A stretch of 64,000 nt of DNA, from assembly GCF_000513295.1 (NCBI RefSeq), contig NC_023065.1:434001-498000 (forward strand), given 5' to 3'. Source of the stretch: Magnetospirillum gryphiswaldense MSR-1 v2. GTDB taxonomy: Bacteria > Pseudomonadota > Alphaproteobacteria > Rhodospirillales > Magnetospirillaceae. Each line of letters begins with the position of its first letter. Position 1 is the first letter of the stretch. Below the pieces are notes generated by a model. It saw only the letters and a list, made by a program, of their open reading frames with translations. It was not told where the DNA came from and made no database searches. This document shows, piece by piece, positions 20,356 to 27,907 of this stretch. The translations under genes and the position numbers were made by a program.

Positions 20356-21579
20356 TCAGCCCTTGACCAAGGGACAGGTGGACTTGGCCAGCGGCTGGAA
20401 GGCCTCGGCCGCCGGCACGGTGCCGACCTTCTTCAGGTAATCCCACGGATATTTGGACTCCTGCGGCGCCTTCACTTCATACACATACATGTCGTGGATG
20501 ACGCGGCCATCGGGACGGATGGACGCATTCTTCATCACCGCATCCTTGATCGGCAGCTTGCGCATGGTCGCCGATACCTTCTGCCAATCGTCGGTACCGC
20601 TGGCCGCGACCGAGCGCAGATAATGCAGCGTGCTGGAATAGACGCCGGCCTGCACCATGGTCGGCTTGGCGCCCTTGACCTTGGCCTCGAAACGGGTGGC
20701 CAGGGCGCGGGTGTCGTCATCGGCATCCCAATAAAAGCCGTCGGCGTAAGACAGGCCTTGGGCGGTGGGCAGGCCCAAGGCATGGACGTCGGACAGGAAG
20801 ACCAACAGCGCCGCCAGCTTCTGGTCCTTGCCGCCGATGCCGAATTCCTTGGCCTGCTTGATGGCGTTGACGGTGTCCTGGCCGCCATTGGCCAGACCGA
20901 TGACCTGGGCCTTGGAGCCCTGGGCCTGCAACAGGAAGGACGAGAAGTCGCTGTTGTTCAAGGGGTGGCGCACCGCGCCCAGAACGGTGCCGCCATTGGC
21001 GGTGACCTGATCGCCGGCGTCCTTTTCCAGGGAATGGCCGAAGGCGTAATCGACGGTGATGAAATACCAGTTCTTCAGCCCCAGCTTGGTCAGGGCCGCC
21101 GCCCCCACCGCCGCCTGCGAATAGGTGTCGAACATCCAGTGGAAGCCGTTGGCGGCGCAATCGTCGTTGGTCAGCCGGGTGGTGGCCGGGCCGGAATACA
21201 TGGCGATGCCGCCCTTTTCCTTGATCAGCTTCTGCACCGCCAGCGACACCGACGAATTGGTCAGGTCGACCATGGCGTCGACCTTGTCCTGTTCCAGCCA
21301 TTGCCGCGCGGTGGCGGCGCCGATATCGGCTTTGTTCTGGTGGTCGGCCTGGATCAGCTCGATCTTCATGCCCTTGCATTCGGCGGCCAGGCAATCGTCG
21401 ATGGCCATCTGCGCGGCAACCACCGAGCCGGGGCCGCCCATGCCGGAATAGGGGCCGGACATGTCGGTCAGCACGCCGATCTTGACGCCGCCATCGGCAA
21501 ATTGCGCCTGGGCCGGTAAGGCCGCCAGCATGGCCGTGGTGGCGGCCACGCCCAGGGAAACGAGCGTCCGTTTGCTCAT
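20356..21579 (-). CDS. ABC transporter substrate-binding protein, branched-chain amino-acid type
   Basis: A 407-residue exported protein of the periplasmic binding protein type I (LivJ-like, Peripla_BP_6) family. The signal peptide is MSKRTLVSLGVAATTAMLAA ending ALPAQA, then mature QFADGGVKIGVLTDMSGPYS. The start at 21579 has GGGAGGA upstream; the frame stays open further but the extension is not coding-like. No LivHMFG permease or ATPase genes are nearby, so it is an orphan that must share a transporter encoded elsewhere or act in sensing. Ligand unknown; amino acids, amides or aromatic acids are all possible in this family. Confidence 0.88.
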   Translation of the reverse strand: MSKRTLVSLGVAATTAMLAALPAQAQFADGGVKIGVLTDMSGPYSGMGGPGSVVAAQMAIDDCLAAECKGMKIELIQADHQNKADIGAATARQWLEQDKVDAMVDLTNSSVSLAVQKLIKEKGGIAMYSGPATTRLTNDDCAANGFHWMFDTYSQAAVGAAALTKLGLKNWYFITVDYAFGHSLEKDAGDQVTANGGTVLGAVRHPLNNSDFSSFLLQAQGSKAQVIGLANGGQDTVNAIKQAKEFGIGGKDQKLAALLVFLSDVHALGLPTAQGLSYADGFYWDADDDTRALATRFEAKVKGAKPTMVQAGVYSSTLHYLRSVAASGTDDWQKVSATMRKLPIKDAVMKNASIRPDGRVIHDMYVYEVKAPQESKYPWDYLKKVGTVPAAEAFQPLAKSTCPLVKG

Positions 21580-21670
21580 GGTGTCATTCCTCCCGAATTG
21601 ACTTTTATTTGTCCGTCGATAATGGAGGAAACGAAACTGCCTTAGCAATGGCGCGAAAGTCGGTGTTGGT

Positions 21671-21684
21671 TTGCAAAAATGCAA
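21671..21684. promoter_or_regulatory. TTGCA-N4-TGCAA inverted repeat upstream of the binding-protein gene
   Basis: A perfect five-base palindrome with an AAAA centre, containing a T-N11-A LysR-type core, about 92 bases before the binding-protein start. The nearest LysR gene ends at 20355. Confidence 0.35.
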
Positions 21685-21694
21685 TGTCGTGGCT

Positions 21695-21733
21695 AAAACA
21701 ATGCCCCCCGGCGAACCGGGGGGCATTGTTGGC
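21695..21733 (-). terminator. Terminator of the VOC-fold gene
   Basis: A perfect 15-bp stem (21697-21711 with 21716-21730), reading CCCCCCGG into CCGGGGGG at its core, with a TTCG tetraloop on the minus strand. It starts eight bases after the VOC gene stop and is followed by a short T tract. Confidence 0.9.
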
Positions 21734-21737
21734 ATGA

Positions 21738-22274
21738 TCAGCCGTTGAATTCTTTTTCGTGCAGCCACGAGGCGTGGGTGACCACCTTCTTGTGCTTGGA
21801 CCATTCCTCCAGCATCACCGGGGCCAGTTCCTTCAACTCCTGCATCTGCGCAGCAGTGCCGGTGACGCAGGTCAGTTCCAGCCGGTGGCCGTTGGGGTCG
21901 AAGAAATAGATGGATTTAATGATGCCGTGATCGGTGGGGCCGACCACTTCCAGGCCTTGCGCCTCGACTTCCGCCTTGGCCTCCAGCAGCGCCGCTTCGT
22001 CGGCGACCCGGAAGGCGATGTGCTGGACCCAGCGCGGGGTATTGGGGTCGAAGCCCATGGGCGGCGAGTTGGGGATCTCGAAAAACGCCAGGATGTTGCC
22101 GTTGCCGGCATCGAGGAACAGGTGCATGTACGGGTCGGGTTCCTTGGTCGACGGCACCTTGTCTTCGGAAATGGCCACCAGGAAATCCATTTTCAGCACC
22201 CGGCGGTAAAATTCCACGGTTTCCTTGGCGTCGTTGCAGCGATAGGCCACGTGGTGAATCTGCTCGATCTTCAT
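21738..22274 (-). CDS. VOC-superfamily protein (glyoxalase/ring-cleavage dioxygenase fold)
   Basis: A 178-residue protein of paired beta-alpha-beta-beta-beta modules. Likely metal ligands are His in EQIHHVAYRC near the N-terminus, His in WVQHIAFRV and Glu in GHRLELTCV, matching the 2-His-1-Glu triad of type I extradiol dioxygenases and glyoxalases. The C-terminus carries a helical extension. Substrate is not evident; a small aromatic or acyl compound would fit. It is monocistronic: promoter with a MarR-type palindrome upstream, terminator immediately downstream. A MarR gene lies directly behind it on the same strand. Confidence 0.85.
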   Translation of the reverse strand: MKIEQIHHVAYRCNDAKETVEFYRRVLKMDFLVAISEDKVPSTKEPDPYMHLFLDAGNGNILAFFEIPNSPPMGFDPNTPRWVQHIAFRVADEAALLEAKAEVEAQGLEVVGPTDHGIIKSIYFFDPNGHRLELTCVTGTAAQMQELKELAPVMLEEWSKHKKVVTHASWLHEKEFNG

Positions 22275-22348
22275 GACGTTTCTTACTCCCTGTCGCCGCT
22301 TGACGGCGACGTTTTATCTGGCGTCGCCGCTTGGGCAGCGTTGATGGG

Positions 22349-22380
22349 ATGAAATTAGTTTCATTTGTAACCGTTGTCAA
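22349..22380 (-). promoter_or_regulatory. Promoter of the VOC gene with overlapping MarR-type operator
   Basis: On the minus strand TTGACA (22375-22380) is followed after 17 bases by TAATTT (22352-22357). The -10 lies inside a perfect ATGAAA-N4-TTTCAT inverted repeat (22349-22364), so a dimeric repressor bound there would block RNA polymerase. The adjacent MarR protein is the obvious candidate. Confidence 0.5.
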
Positions 22381-22413
22381 GAAAAGACGCATGCCCTTGC
22401 CGATTTGCAGGAA

Positions 22414-22833
22414 TCAGTCGTTGGTCAGTTTGCGCAGGATGGTATCCAGGGCGGTGATTTCGTCGGCGGAGAGAGTGGACAGGATTTCCGCCTCGCGCGC
22501 CTGCACCAGCGGCAGGATCTGGCCGTAGACCTCGGCGCCCTTGGCGGTCAGGCGCAGGCTGACATAGCGGCGGTCGGTCTCGTCCTCTTGCCGCGACACC
22601 AGACCGGCCTCGATCATGCGGGCGATGGCGCGGGTGACGCGCACCTTGTCCATATTGGTGCGTTGGCAGATGCCGTTGGCGGACAGCGGCTGGAAGCCGG
22701 CCAGCACCGCCATGGCCCGCCATTCCGGCGGCGTCAGGCCGAAACGGTCGGAATAAAGCGCGGCCAGCGAGCGGCTGACCTGTTCGTTCAGCACCGACAG
22801 GCGATAGGGGAAGAATTGTTCCAGCTTGAAAAT
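22414..22833 (-). CDS. MarR-family transcriptional regulator, probable ATT start
   Basis: A winged-helix dimeric regulator of about 139 residues. The family N-terminus reads FKLEQFFPYRLSVLNEQVSR, then the DNA-binding region RTNMDKVRVTRAIARMIEAG and the wing DETDRRYVSLRLTAKG. No ATG, GTG or TTG is positioned to give this N-terminus: the first in-frame GTG (22794) would delete 13 conserved residues, and an in-frame TAA lies six codons above. A perfect GGAGGT (22840-22845) ends six bases before an ATT codon at 22833, so I take ATT as the start. The short GTG-started form remains possible. It likely controls the VOC gene next door. Confidence 0.85.
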   Translation of the reverse strand: MFKLEQFFPYRLSVLNEQVSRSLAALYSDRFGLTPPEWRAMAVLAGFQPLSANGICQRTNMDKVRVTRAIARMIEAGLVSRQEDETDRRYVSLRLTAKGAEVYGQILPLVQAREAEILSTLSADEITALDTILRKLTND

Positions 22834-22879
22834 GGCCGCACCTCCGGGTTACCGACCGATCATAGCCGAGCCGTGCCTA

Positions 22880-23536
22880 TCAGTTGAGGAAGAATCGTAC
22901 CGGCACGGTCAATTGCAGCACGGCGCCGTGAGTTTCCGGTGGCGGCGGTGGCAGGGGCTGGGCGCGGACCAGCATGTCGAGGGCGGCGGCATCCAAAGAT
23001 GCATGGCCGGACGAGGTGTTGATTGCTTGCGTCAAAACCCGACCCGAGCGGTCCAGGCTGAAGGCCACCAGCACGGTGCCGCGCAGGCGGCGTGCCTGCG
23101 CCTGGGACGGGAAACGTTTATGCCGCTCCAGATGAGCCAGCAGCCGGCTTTGCCACGACGATACGGCATGCGGGTCAGGGGGCGGGGGCGCCGTCTGGTG
23201 CGTGCTGGCCGGGGCCGGTTCCGCCGGGACGGCGGCGGCGCTTTCGGCGGCAGGCGGTTCAGGGGCGGCCTGGGGCAGGGCCACCGCCTGACGTGGTGCC
23301 GGTTTGGGAACGGCGGGCCTGGGCTTTTTCGTCACCGGTTGCGGCCTTGGCTGCGGTTCCGGTTCCGGCGCCTTGGCCGAGGGCGGGGGCGCCGCCGGCG
23401 GCAAGTCCAGCAAGATGGCCGCCCCGGCGGGCTTGGGTGGCGGCACCAGGGTATGGGTGACGATCAAGGCGGCGGCAATCACCCCGTGGGCGGCGATGGC
23501 GATGGCCAGACCGATGCTCCAGGGACGCGTGATCAT
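22880..23536 (-). CDS. tonB: TonB energy-transducing protein
   Basis: A 218-residue TonB. A short cytoplasmic start MITRPWS leads to a single membrane helix at about residues 8-28 (IGLAIAIAAHGVIAAALIV, carrying the His that is typical of TonB helices). A long Pro/Ala/Lys-rich periplasmic spacer follows (about 32-115), then the C-terminal receptor-contacting domain (LLAHLERHKRFPSQAQARRL to VPVRFFLN). The start overlaps the exbD stop by four bases. It is the last clear gene of the iron-uptake operon and presumably drives the receptor encoded at 27908-29890. Confidence 0.92.
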   Translation of the reverse strand: MITRPWSIGLAIAIAAHGVIAAALIVTHTLVPPPKPAGAAILLDLPPAAPPPSAKAPEPEPQPRPQPVTKKPRPAVPKPAPRQAVALPQAAPEPPAAESAAAVPAEPAPASTHQTAPPPPDPHAVSSWQSRLLAHLERHKRFPSQAQARRLRGTVLVAFSLDRSGRVLTQAINTSSGHASLDAAALDMLVRAQPLPPPPPETHGAVLQLTVPVRFFLN

Positions 23537-23949
23537 CCCGCCTCCAGCCCCACCAGCGCCACTTTCAGATAGCCGGCGTGGCGCAGCGCATCCATCACCT
23601 CCATAAGCCGGCCATAGGCGATGGCCTTGTCGGCACGCAGGAAAACGCGGGTTTCCTTGTCGGCATGGGCGGCAATGTCGAGCGCCGCCGGCAACTGATC
23701 CTGGGCGACGCTGTTTTCCCCCACCGCCAGCGATTGATCGGCGCGGATGGTGACGAAGACCGGCTGGTCCGGCTTGGGCAGGGGCTGCGCCGACGAATCG
23801 GGCAGATCGACGGGGACGTCGACGGTGGCCAGGGGGGCGGCGACCATGAAGATGATCAGCAGCACCAGGATCACGTCGATGAACGGGGTGACGTTGATCT
23901 CGTGGGTTTCGGCGATATCGCCGCCGCCGTCAGACAGCCGGGCGCTCAT
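23533..23949 (-). CDS. exbD: Biopolymer transport protein ExbD
   Basis: A 138-residue ExbD, part of the proton-driven ExbB-ExbD-TonB motor. The single membrane helix is preceded by EINVTPFIDVILVLLIIFMV, which contains the essential membrane Asp (FIDV). The periplasmic domain follows (VDVPVDLPDSSAQPLP to GYLKVALVGLEAG). ATGA overlaps link it to exbB upstream and tonB downstream. Confidence 0.95.
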   Translation of the reverse strand: MSARLSDGGGDIAETHEINVTPFIDVILVLLIIFMVAAPLATVDVPVDLPDSSAQPLPKPDQPVFVTIRADQSLAVGENSVAQDQLPAALDIAAHADKETRVFLRADKAIAYGRLMEVMDALRHAGYLKVALVGLEAG

Positions 23950-24635
23950 TCGGCGGCCCGGCGAAAGGAATTGGCGTCGCGGTCCAACTCGCGCCCGGCC
24001 AGCCGCAGGATTTCTGCCGCCGCCAGTCCGGCCTGGGCGCGCTGGCCGGCGATGGCGCGGGCGAAGGCGTTATAGACCACCACCGCCGGTATGGCCGCCA
24101 CCAACCCCATGCCGGTGGCGAGCAGAGCCTCGGCGATGCCCGGCGCCACCACCGCCAGATTGGTGGTCTGGCTGTGGGCGATGCCGATGAAGCTGTTCAT
24201 GATCCCCCACACCGTGCCGAACAGGCCGATGAACGGACCGGTGGAGCCGATGGTGGCCAAAATACCGGTGCCGGCGCTGAGGCGGCGGCCCAATTGCGCC
24301 AATTCGCCCTCCAGGCGGCTGGCAACGCGGTCCTTGATGCCGTCGGGGCCCAAGCCGGTGGACAGGCGCAGTTCCGTCGCCGCCGCCTCCAGCATGGTGC
24401 TGACCGGGGCGTGTTGGGGGTGGCTCAGATCGCGCTTGGCTTCGTACAGGCTGGTGGCCCGGGCGAGAATGGCCTGACCGACGGCGATGCGGCGCTTGGT
24501 CTGGCGCAATTCCCAGGATTTGGCCACCAAAACCGTCCAGGTGGCGACCGAGGCCAGGGCTAGGCCGATCATCACCAGCCGGACCACCAGATCGGCGGCC
24601 AGGAACATGCCCCAGGGGGAAAGATCGTGGTCCAT
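23946..24635 (-). CDS. exbB: Biopolymer transport protein ExbB (MotA/TolQ/ExbB family)
   Basis: The proton-channel subunit, 229 residues with three membrane segments: about 11-32 ([20 protein letters not shown]), about 120-142, and about 165-190. The conserved family segment [20 protein letters not shown] is present. The start at 24635 gives the family N-terminus [11 protein letters not shown] and shares one base with the DUF2218 stop (TGATG). The frame continues upstream to about 25007, but that part overlaps DUF2218 and is not coding-like. Confidence 0.94.
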   Translation of the reverse strand: MDHDLSPWGMFLAADLVVRLVMIGLALASVATWTVLVAKSWELRQTKRRIAVGQAILARATSLYEAKRDLSHPQHAPVSTMLEAAATELRLSTGLGPDGIKDRVASRLEGELAQLGRRLSAGTGILATIGSTGPFIGLFGTVWGIMNSFIGIAHSQTTNLAVVAPGIAEALLATGMGLVAAIPAVVVYNAFARAIAGQRAQAGLAAAEILRLAGRELDRDANSFRRAAE

Positions 24636-24925
24636 CAGCGGGACTCCCAGGTGATGTTGAGTGATTCGCGCCAGCCGAAGCGGACCAGATGGTCCTCGAC
24701 CACCGCCTTGATGTGTTGCAGCGATTGCTCGCTGTCGGCTTCCAGCCGCAACGACAAGGTCGCGTCGTCGGCGTCGAAATGGCACGAGCCGCCGGGAAAG
24801 TCGGCCCGACCGCTGTTGGCGCCGTATTCCACCGGAATTTTGTGAGCGAAATGCTTGCACAATTGGGTCAGATAGCGGCTGGCCGTGGGGGTGGTCACGG
24901 CTCCGCGGGTGATGAGACGGTTCAC
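24635..24925 (-). CDS. DUF2218 family protein
   Basis: A 96-residue soluble protein of DUF2218, a family of unknown function often found with siderophore or metal-uptake genes. It contains [20 protein letters not shown] and ends with a helix [20 protein letters not shown]. It starts with GTG, overlapping the ATPase stop as GTGA, and ends sharing a base with the exbB start. It is thus locked into the transporter operon between the ABC ATPase and ExbB, which suggests a role in handling the imported iron complex (inference). A transporter accessory or ferri-complex reductase function cannot be told from the sequence. Confidence 0.8.
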   Translation of the reverse strand: MNRLITRGAVTTPTASRYLTQLCKHFAHKIPVEYGANSGRADFPGGSCHFDADDATLSLRLEADSEQSLQHIKAVVEDHLVRFGWRESLNITWESR

Positions 24926-25707
24926 ATGAACCTCCTTTCGGCGGCGCGGTCGGCGAGAACCATGGGAAAGCCGAGCGAGCAGGTCTCGACCCGGCCCTGG
25001 ATGCCATAGGCGCGGTGCAGGATGTCGGGACTGAGAGCCTTGTTGGGACTGCCGTCGGCGATGATGCTGCCTTCGCCCAGGATGACCAGCCGGGTGCAGA
25101 AGCGGGCGGCCAGATTGATGTCGTGGATGGCGATCAAGGCGATGGCCCCCTGGCGCCGGGCCAGATGCACCACATTGCCCAGCACCGCCAATTGCCAGCG
25201 CAGGTCCAGGGCGCTGGTCGGCTCGTCCAGCAACAGCAGGCGGGGTTGGCGCACCAGCACCTGGGCCAGCCCGACCATTTGCCGCTGGCCGCCGGACAAT
25301 TGGCTCATGCGCGACAGCGCCAGCCCGTGCAAGCCCAGTTCGGCGAAGACCGTCTCGATCGCCGCTTCGGCGGCGGCGGCGCCCAGATCGGGGCGGGTGG
25401 CGCGTAAGGCGCCCAAAACCGCTTCGTAGGCCAGCAAGGGCGAGGCTTGCGGCAAGGTCTGCGGCAGATAGCCCACCTGGCGCAAGCGATGCAGTGCCGG
25501 GGCGCGCAGCAGGTCGAGACCGTCCAGTTCGGCTCGTCCGCTGGCGGGCAGCAACCCGGCCAGGGCGCGCAGCAGCGTCGATTTGCCGGCACCGTTGGCG
25601 CCCAGCAGGCCGACGACGCTGCCCGGCGCCACAGGGGCCAGATCGATGCCGTCCAGTACCGGCTTGCGGCCATAGGCGACGGAAATATCTGCCAGGGACA
25701 GGCTCAT
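24922..25707 (-). CDS. Iron-complex ABC transporter ATP-binding protein (FecE/FepC type)
   Basis: A 261-residue ATPase. Walker A is GANGAGKST (about residues 36-44), the Q-loop lies near YLPQTLPQ, the ABC signature is LSGGQRQ, Walker B is LLLLDEPTSALD, and the switch His lies in IAIHDIN. It powers the permease encoded immediately upstream and overlaps it by four bases. The start at 25707 gives the family N-terminus MSLSLADISVAYGRKPVLDG; a longer frame upstream lies within the permease gene. Confidence 0.94.
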   Translation of the reverse strand: MSLSLADISVAYGRKPVLDGIDLAPVAPGSVVGLLGANGAGKSTLLRALAGLLPASGRAELDGLDLLRAPALHRLRQVGYLPQTLPQASPLLAYEAVLGALRATRPDLGAAAAEAAIETVFAELGLHGLALSRMSQLSGGQRQMVGLAQVLVRQPRLLLLDEPTSALDLRWQLAVLGNVVHLARRQGAIALIAIHDINLAARFCTRLVILGEGSIIADGSPNKALSPDILHRAYGIQGRVETCSLGFPMVLADRAAERRFM

Positions 25708-26732
25708 GGCCGCCTCCGCTGACCCAGCAACAGGGCCATGAACAGCGGGATGCCGACCAAGGCGGTGACGATGCCCACCGGCAGCACCAATCCGGGCACG
25801 ATGGCCTTGCTGGCCGTCGAGGCCAGCGACATCACCAGGGCGCCGGCCAGGGCGGCGCCGGGCAGATAGAAACGGTGATCCTCGCCCAAGGTCAGGCGGG
25901 CCAGATGCGGACCGACCAGACCGATGAAGCCGATGGTGCCGACGAACGCCACCGCCACCGCCGCCAACAGGCTGACCCGGACCAGCACCACCAGACGCAA
26001 CCGCTCGACCTGGATGCCGAAGGAGCGGGCGTGATCCTCGCCGCCGCGCAAGGTGGTCATGGCCCATACCTGACGCAGTGATAGCGGCAGGCACAGGGCC
26101 AGGGCGGTGGCGATGATGGCGGCCTTATCCCAGCTCGACCGGGTCAGGCTGCCCATGGTCCAAAACACGATCTGCTGCACGGCGTCGGCGCTGGCGACAT
26201 ATTGCACCAGCCACAACAGCGCGTTCATGACGAAGACCATGGCGATGCCGAACAGCACCACCGTATCGGCCCCGGCCCCTTGGCTGCGGGCGAGGAAATT
26301 GACTAGAAGGGTGGCGGCCAAGGCGGCGGCGAAGGCGAACAGCGGCACAATGTGCATGGCGGCCAGCCCCGGCACCGACAGGTCGAAGACGATGGCCGAG
26401 GCGGCGCCCAAGGTGGCGGCGTTGGTTACCCCCAGGGTGAACGGACTGGCCAGGGCATTGTTGAGGGTGGTCTGCATTTCCGCCCCGGCCAGGGCCAGGG
26501 CGGCGCCCACCAGCACTGCCGTTACCGCTTGCGGCAGGCGGATGTCCCACAAGATCACCGCCAGGGTGGAATCCTGTTCAGCCGCCAGCAGATCGGCCAG
26601 ACGCAGCCCGGACGGGCCGGTGGCGACGTCGAAGACAAAGGCGGCGACCAAGGCCAGGGCCAGGGCGGCCATGGTCGCCAGCCGCCCGATGATGAAGCGG
26701 CGATAGCCGCAGGCCAGACTGAGCGCGGTCAT
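25704..26732 (-). CDS. Iron-complex ABC transporter permease (FecCD/BtuC family)
   Basis: A 342-residue permease with about nine or ten membrane helices. BtuC-type hallmarks include DIRLPQAVTAVLVGAALALA, GAEMQTTLNNALASPFTLGV and GTIGFIGLVGPHLARL. It starts at 26732 with MTALSLACGYRRF, overlapping the binding-protein stop by four bases. It imports a ferric-siderophore or haem-like complex across the inner membrane together with the adjacent ATPase and binding protein. Exact substrate unknown. Confidence 0.93.
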   Translation of the reverse strand: MTALSLACGYRRFIIGRLATMAALALALVAAFVFDVATGPSGLRLADLLAAEQDSTLAVILWDIRLPQAVTAVLVGAALALAGAEMQTTLNNALASPFTLGVTNAATLGAASAIVFDLSVPGLAAMHIVPLFAFAAALAATLLVNFLARSQGAGADTVVLFGIAMVFVMNALLWLVQYVASADAVQQIVFWTMGSLTRSSWDKAAIIATALALCLPLSLRQVWAMTTLRGGEDHARSFGIQVERLRLVVLVRVSLLAAVAVAFVGTIGFIGLVGPHLARLTLGEDHRFYLPGAALAGALVMSLASTASKAIVPGLVLPVGIVTALVGIPLFMALLLGQRRRP

Positions 26733-27853
26733 GGATATTGGGTCCAGAACACGCCGTCCAGCGGCAGCGGCTGAAAACGGGTGGTGAGTTCCCGCAAGGT
26801 GGCGGCGGGGTCGAGATCGGCGAAATGCTCGGGGTGAATCCACTGGGCCAGCACCTGGACGGCGACGACGTTGAAGGGGGAATGGACGAAATGGTGCCAC
26901 AGGGCATAGGCGCGGCCCTGGCGCACCGCCTGCAACTGACCGATGCCGGGGCGGGCGAGGGCACGGGCGAAGCTGGATTTGGCCAGTTCGACCGGGGTGT
27001 CGTGGCCCAGGACGATGCGTTCCGGCGCCTTGGCGGCACTGTCGATATTGCCCACCGCCGTGCCCAGGTAGATATCGGGCTGATGGGTCATCAGATATTC
27101 CAGGCTGATGGTGCCGGCATAGCCGGGGATCAGGCCAGACGCCAGATTGCGCCCGCCGGCGGCGGCGACCATGGTGCCCAAGATGCCGTTGCCGATGCTG
27201 GCGCAGCATTCCGCCTGCAAACCGACACGGTTTTCGATGAACACCAGCGGGCGATCCTTGAGGGCCGCCACCCGGTCGGTGACCTTGGCCAGTTCGCGGC
27301 CATAGACCGCGTTGAACTCCGCCGCCTCGGCCTGACGGCCCAGCAAAGTGCCCAGCAGTTCCATGCTTTTCGGTGTGTTGACCAGGGGGTCGAAAAAGAA
27401 ATCGACGAAGGCGACGGTGATGCCGGCGGCTTCCAATTGCTTGATGATTTCCACATCCTTGGGCGCCGGGCCGTGACCGGCCATGGAAAACAGCGCCAGA
27501 TCGGGCTTGAGGGCGATGCTGCGTTCGACGCTGAACGAATCGGCGGCGACCTTGCCGATGGCGGCGATTTCGCCAAGCTGGGGGAAGCGCTTCAGCCATT
27601 TGGCGTGGCCGATGGGGTCGAGCAGGGGGAAGTCGCCCATGGTGCCGACGACGCGGGCCAACGGATCGGCGCGGTCAAGAATGCCCAGGGCGATCACCGC
27701 CCGGCCTTCGCCCAGGATGATGCGTTCGACCTTGTCCGGCACGGTGATGGTGCGGCCTGCAAGATCGACCACCTTTGGCCCGGCTTGCGCCGGGCCGGGG
27801 GGCAGGGACAGGGCGACCGCCATGGCCAGCACGAGCAAAAGATGGCGGATCAT
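26729..27853 (-). CDS. Iron-complex periplasmic substrate-binding protein
   Basis: A 374-residue exported protein: signal peptide MIRHLLLVLAMAVALSLPPG with cleavage near AQA, then a class III (FecB/BtuF-like) binding fold opening with VVDLAGRTITVPDKVERIIL. The middle includes KPDLALFSMAGHGPAP and the later lobe ECCASIGNGILGTMVAAAGG. It is longer than typical FepB-like proteins and resembles the large iron-complex binding proteins seen beside haem- or siderophore-type receptors. It is the first gene of the seven-gene operon; a regulatory element shared with the receptor promoter lies about 30 bases upstream (27883-27903). Confidence 0.9.
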   Translation of the reverse strand: MIRHLLLVLAMAVALSLPPGPAQAGPKVVDLAGRTITVPDKVERIILGEGRAVIALGILDRADPLARVVGTMGDFPLLDPIGHAKWLKRFPQLGEIAAIGKVAADSFSVERSIALKPDLALFSMAGHGPAPKDVEIIKQLEAAGITVAFVDFFFDPLVNTPKSMELLGTLLGRQAEAAEFNAVYGRELAKVTDRVAALKDRPLVFIENRVGLQAECCASIGNGILGTMVAAAGGRNLASGLIPGYAGTISLEYLMTHQPDIYLGTAVGNIDSAAKAPERIVLGHDTPVELAKSSFARALARPGIGQLQAVRQGRAYALWHHFVHSPFNVVAVQVLAQWIHPEHFADLDPAATLRELTTRFQPLPLDGVFWTQYP

Positions 27854-27882
27854 GATGGCCCTCCCCTGATTGTGCGAATGAT

Positions 27883-27903
27883 GTTGAGAGTCAAACGCAT
27901 AAT
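27883..27903 (-). promoter_or_regulatory. Shared iron-island regulatory element in front of the binding-protein operon
   Basis: A 21-base element containing GTTGAGAGT and ACGCAT (plus-strand reading). It matches 17 of 21 positions of the reverse complement of 29950-29970 in the receptor/araC intergenic region. It sits 30-50 bases before the operon start. A Fur-type or AraC-type site is likely. Confidence 0.5.
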
Positions 27904-27907
27904 TTGG

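Noticed and set aside
24636-25007. Long N-terminal extension of ExbB
   Set aside because: It lies over DUF2218 and the end of the ATPase gene. The ATG at 24635 gives the usual ExbB N-terminus and a coupled TGATG junction.
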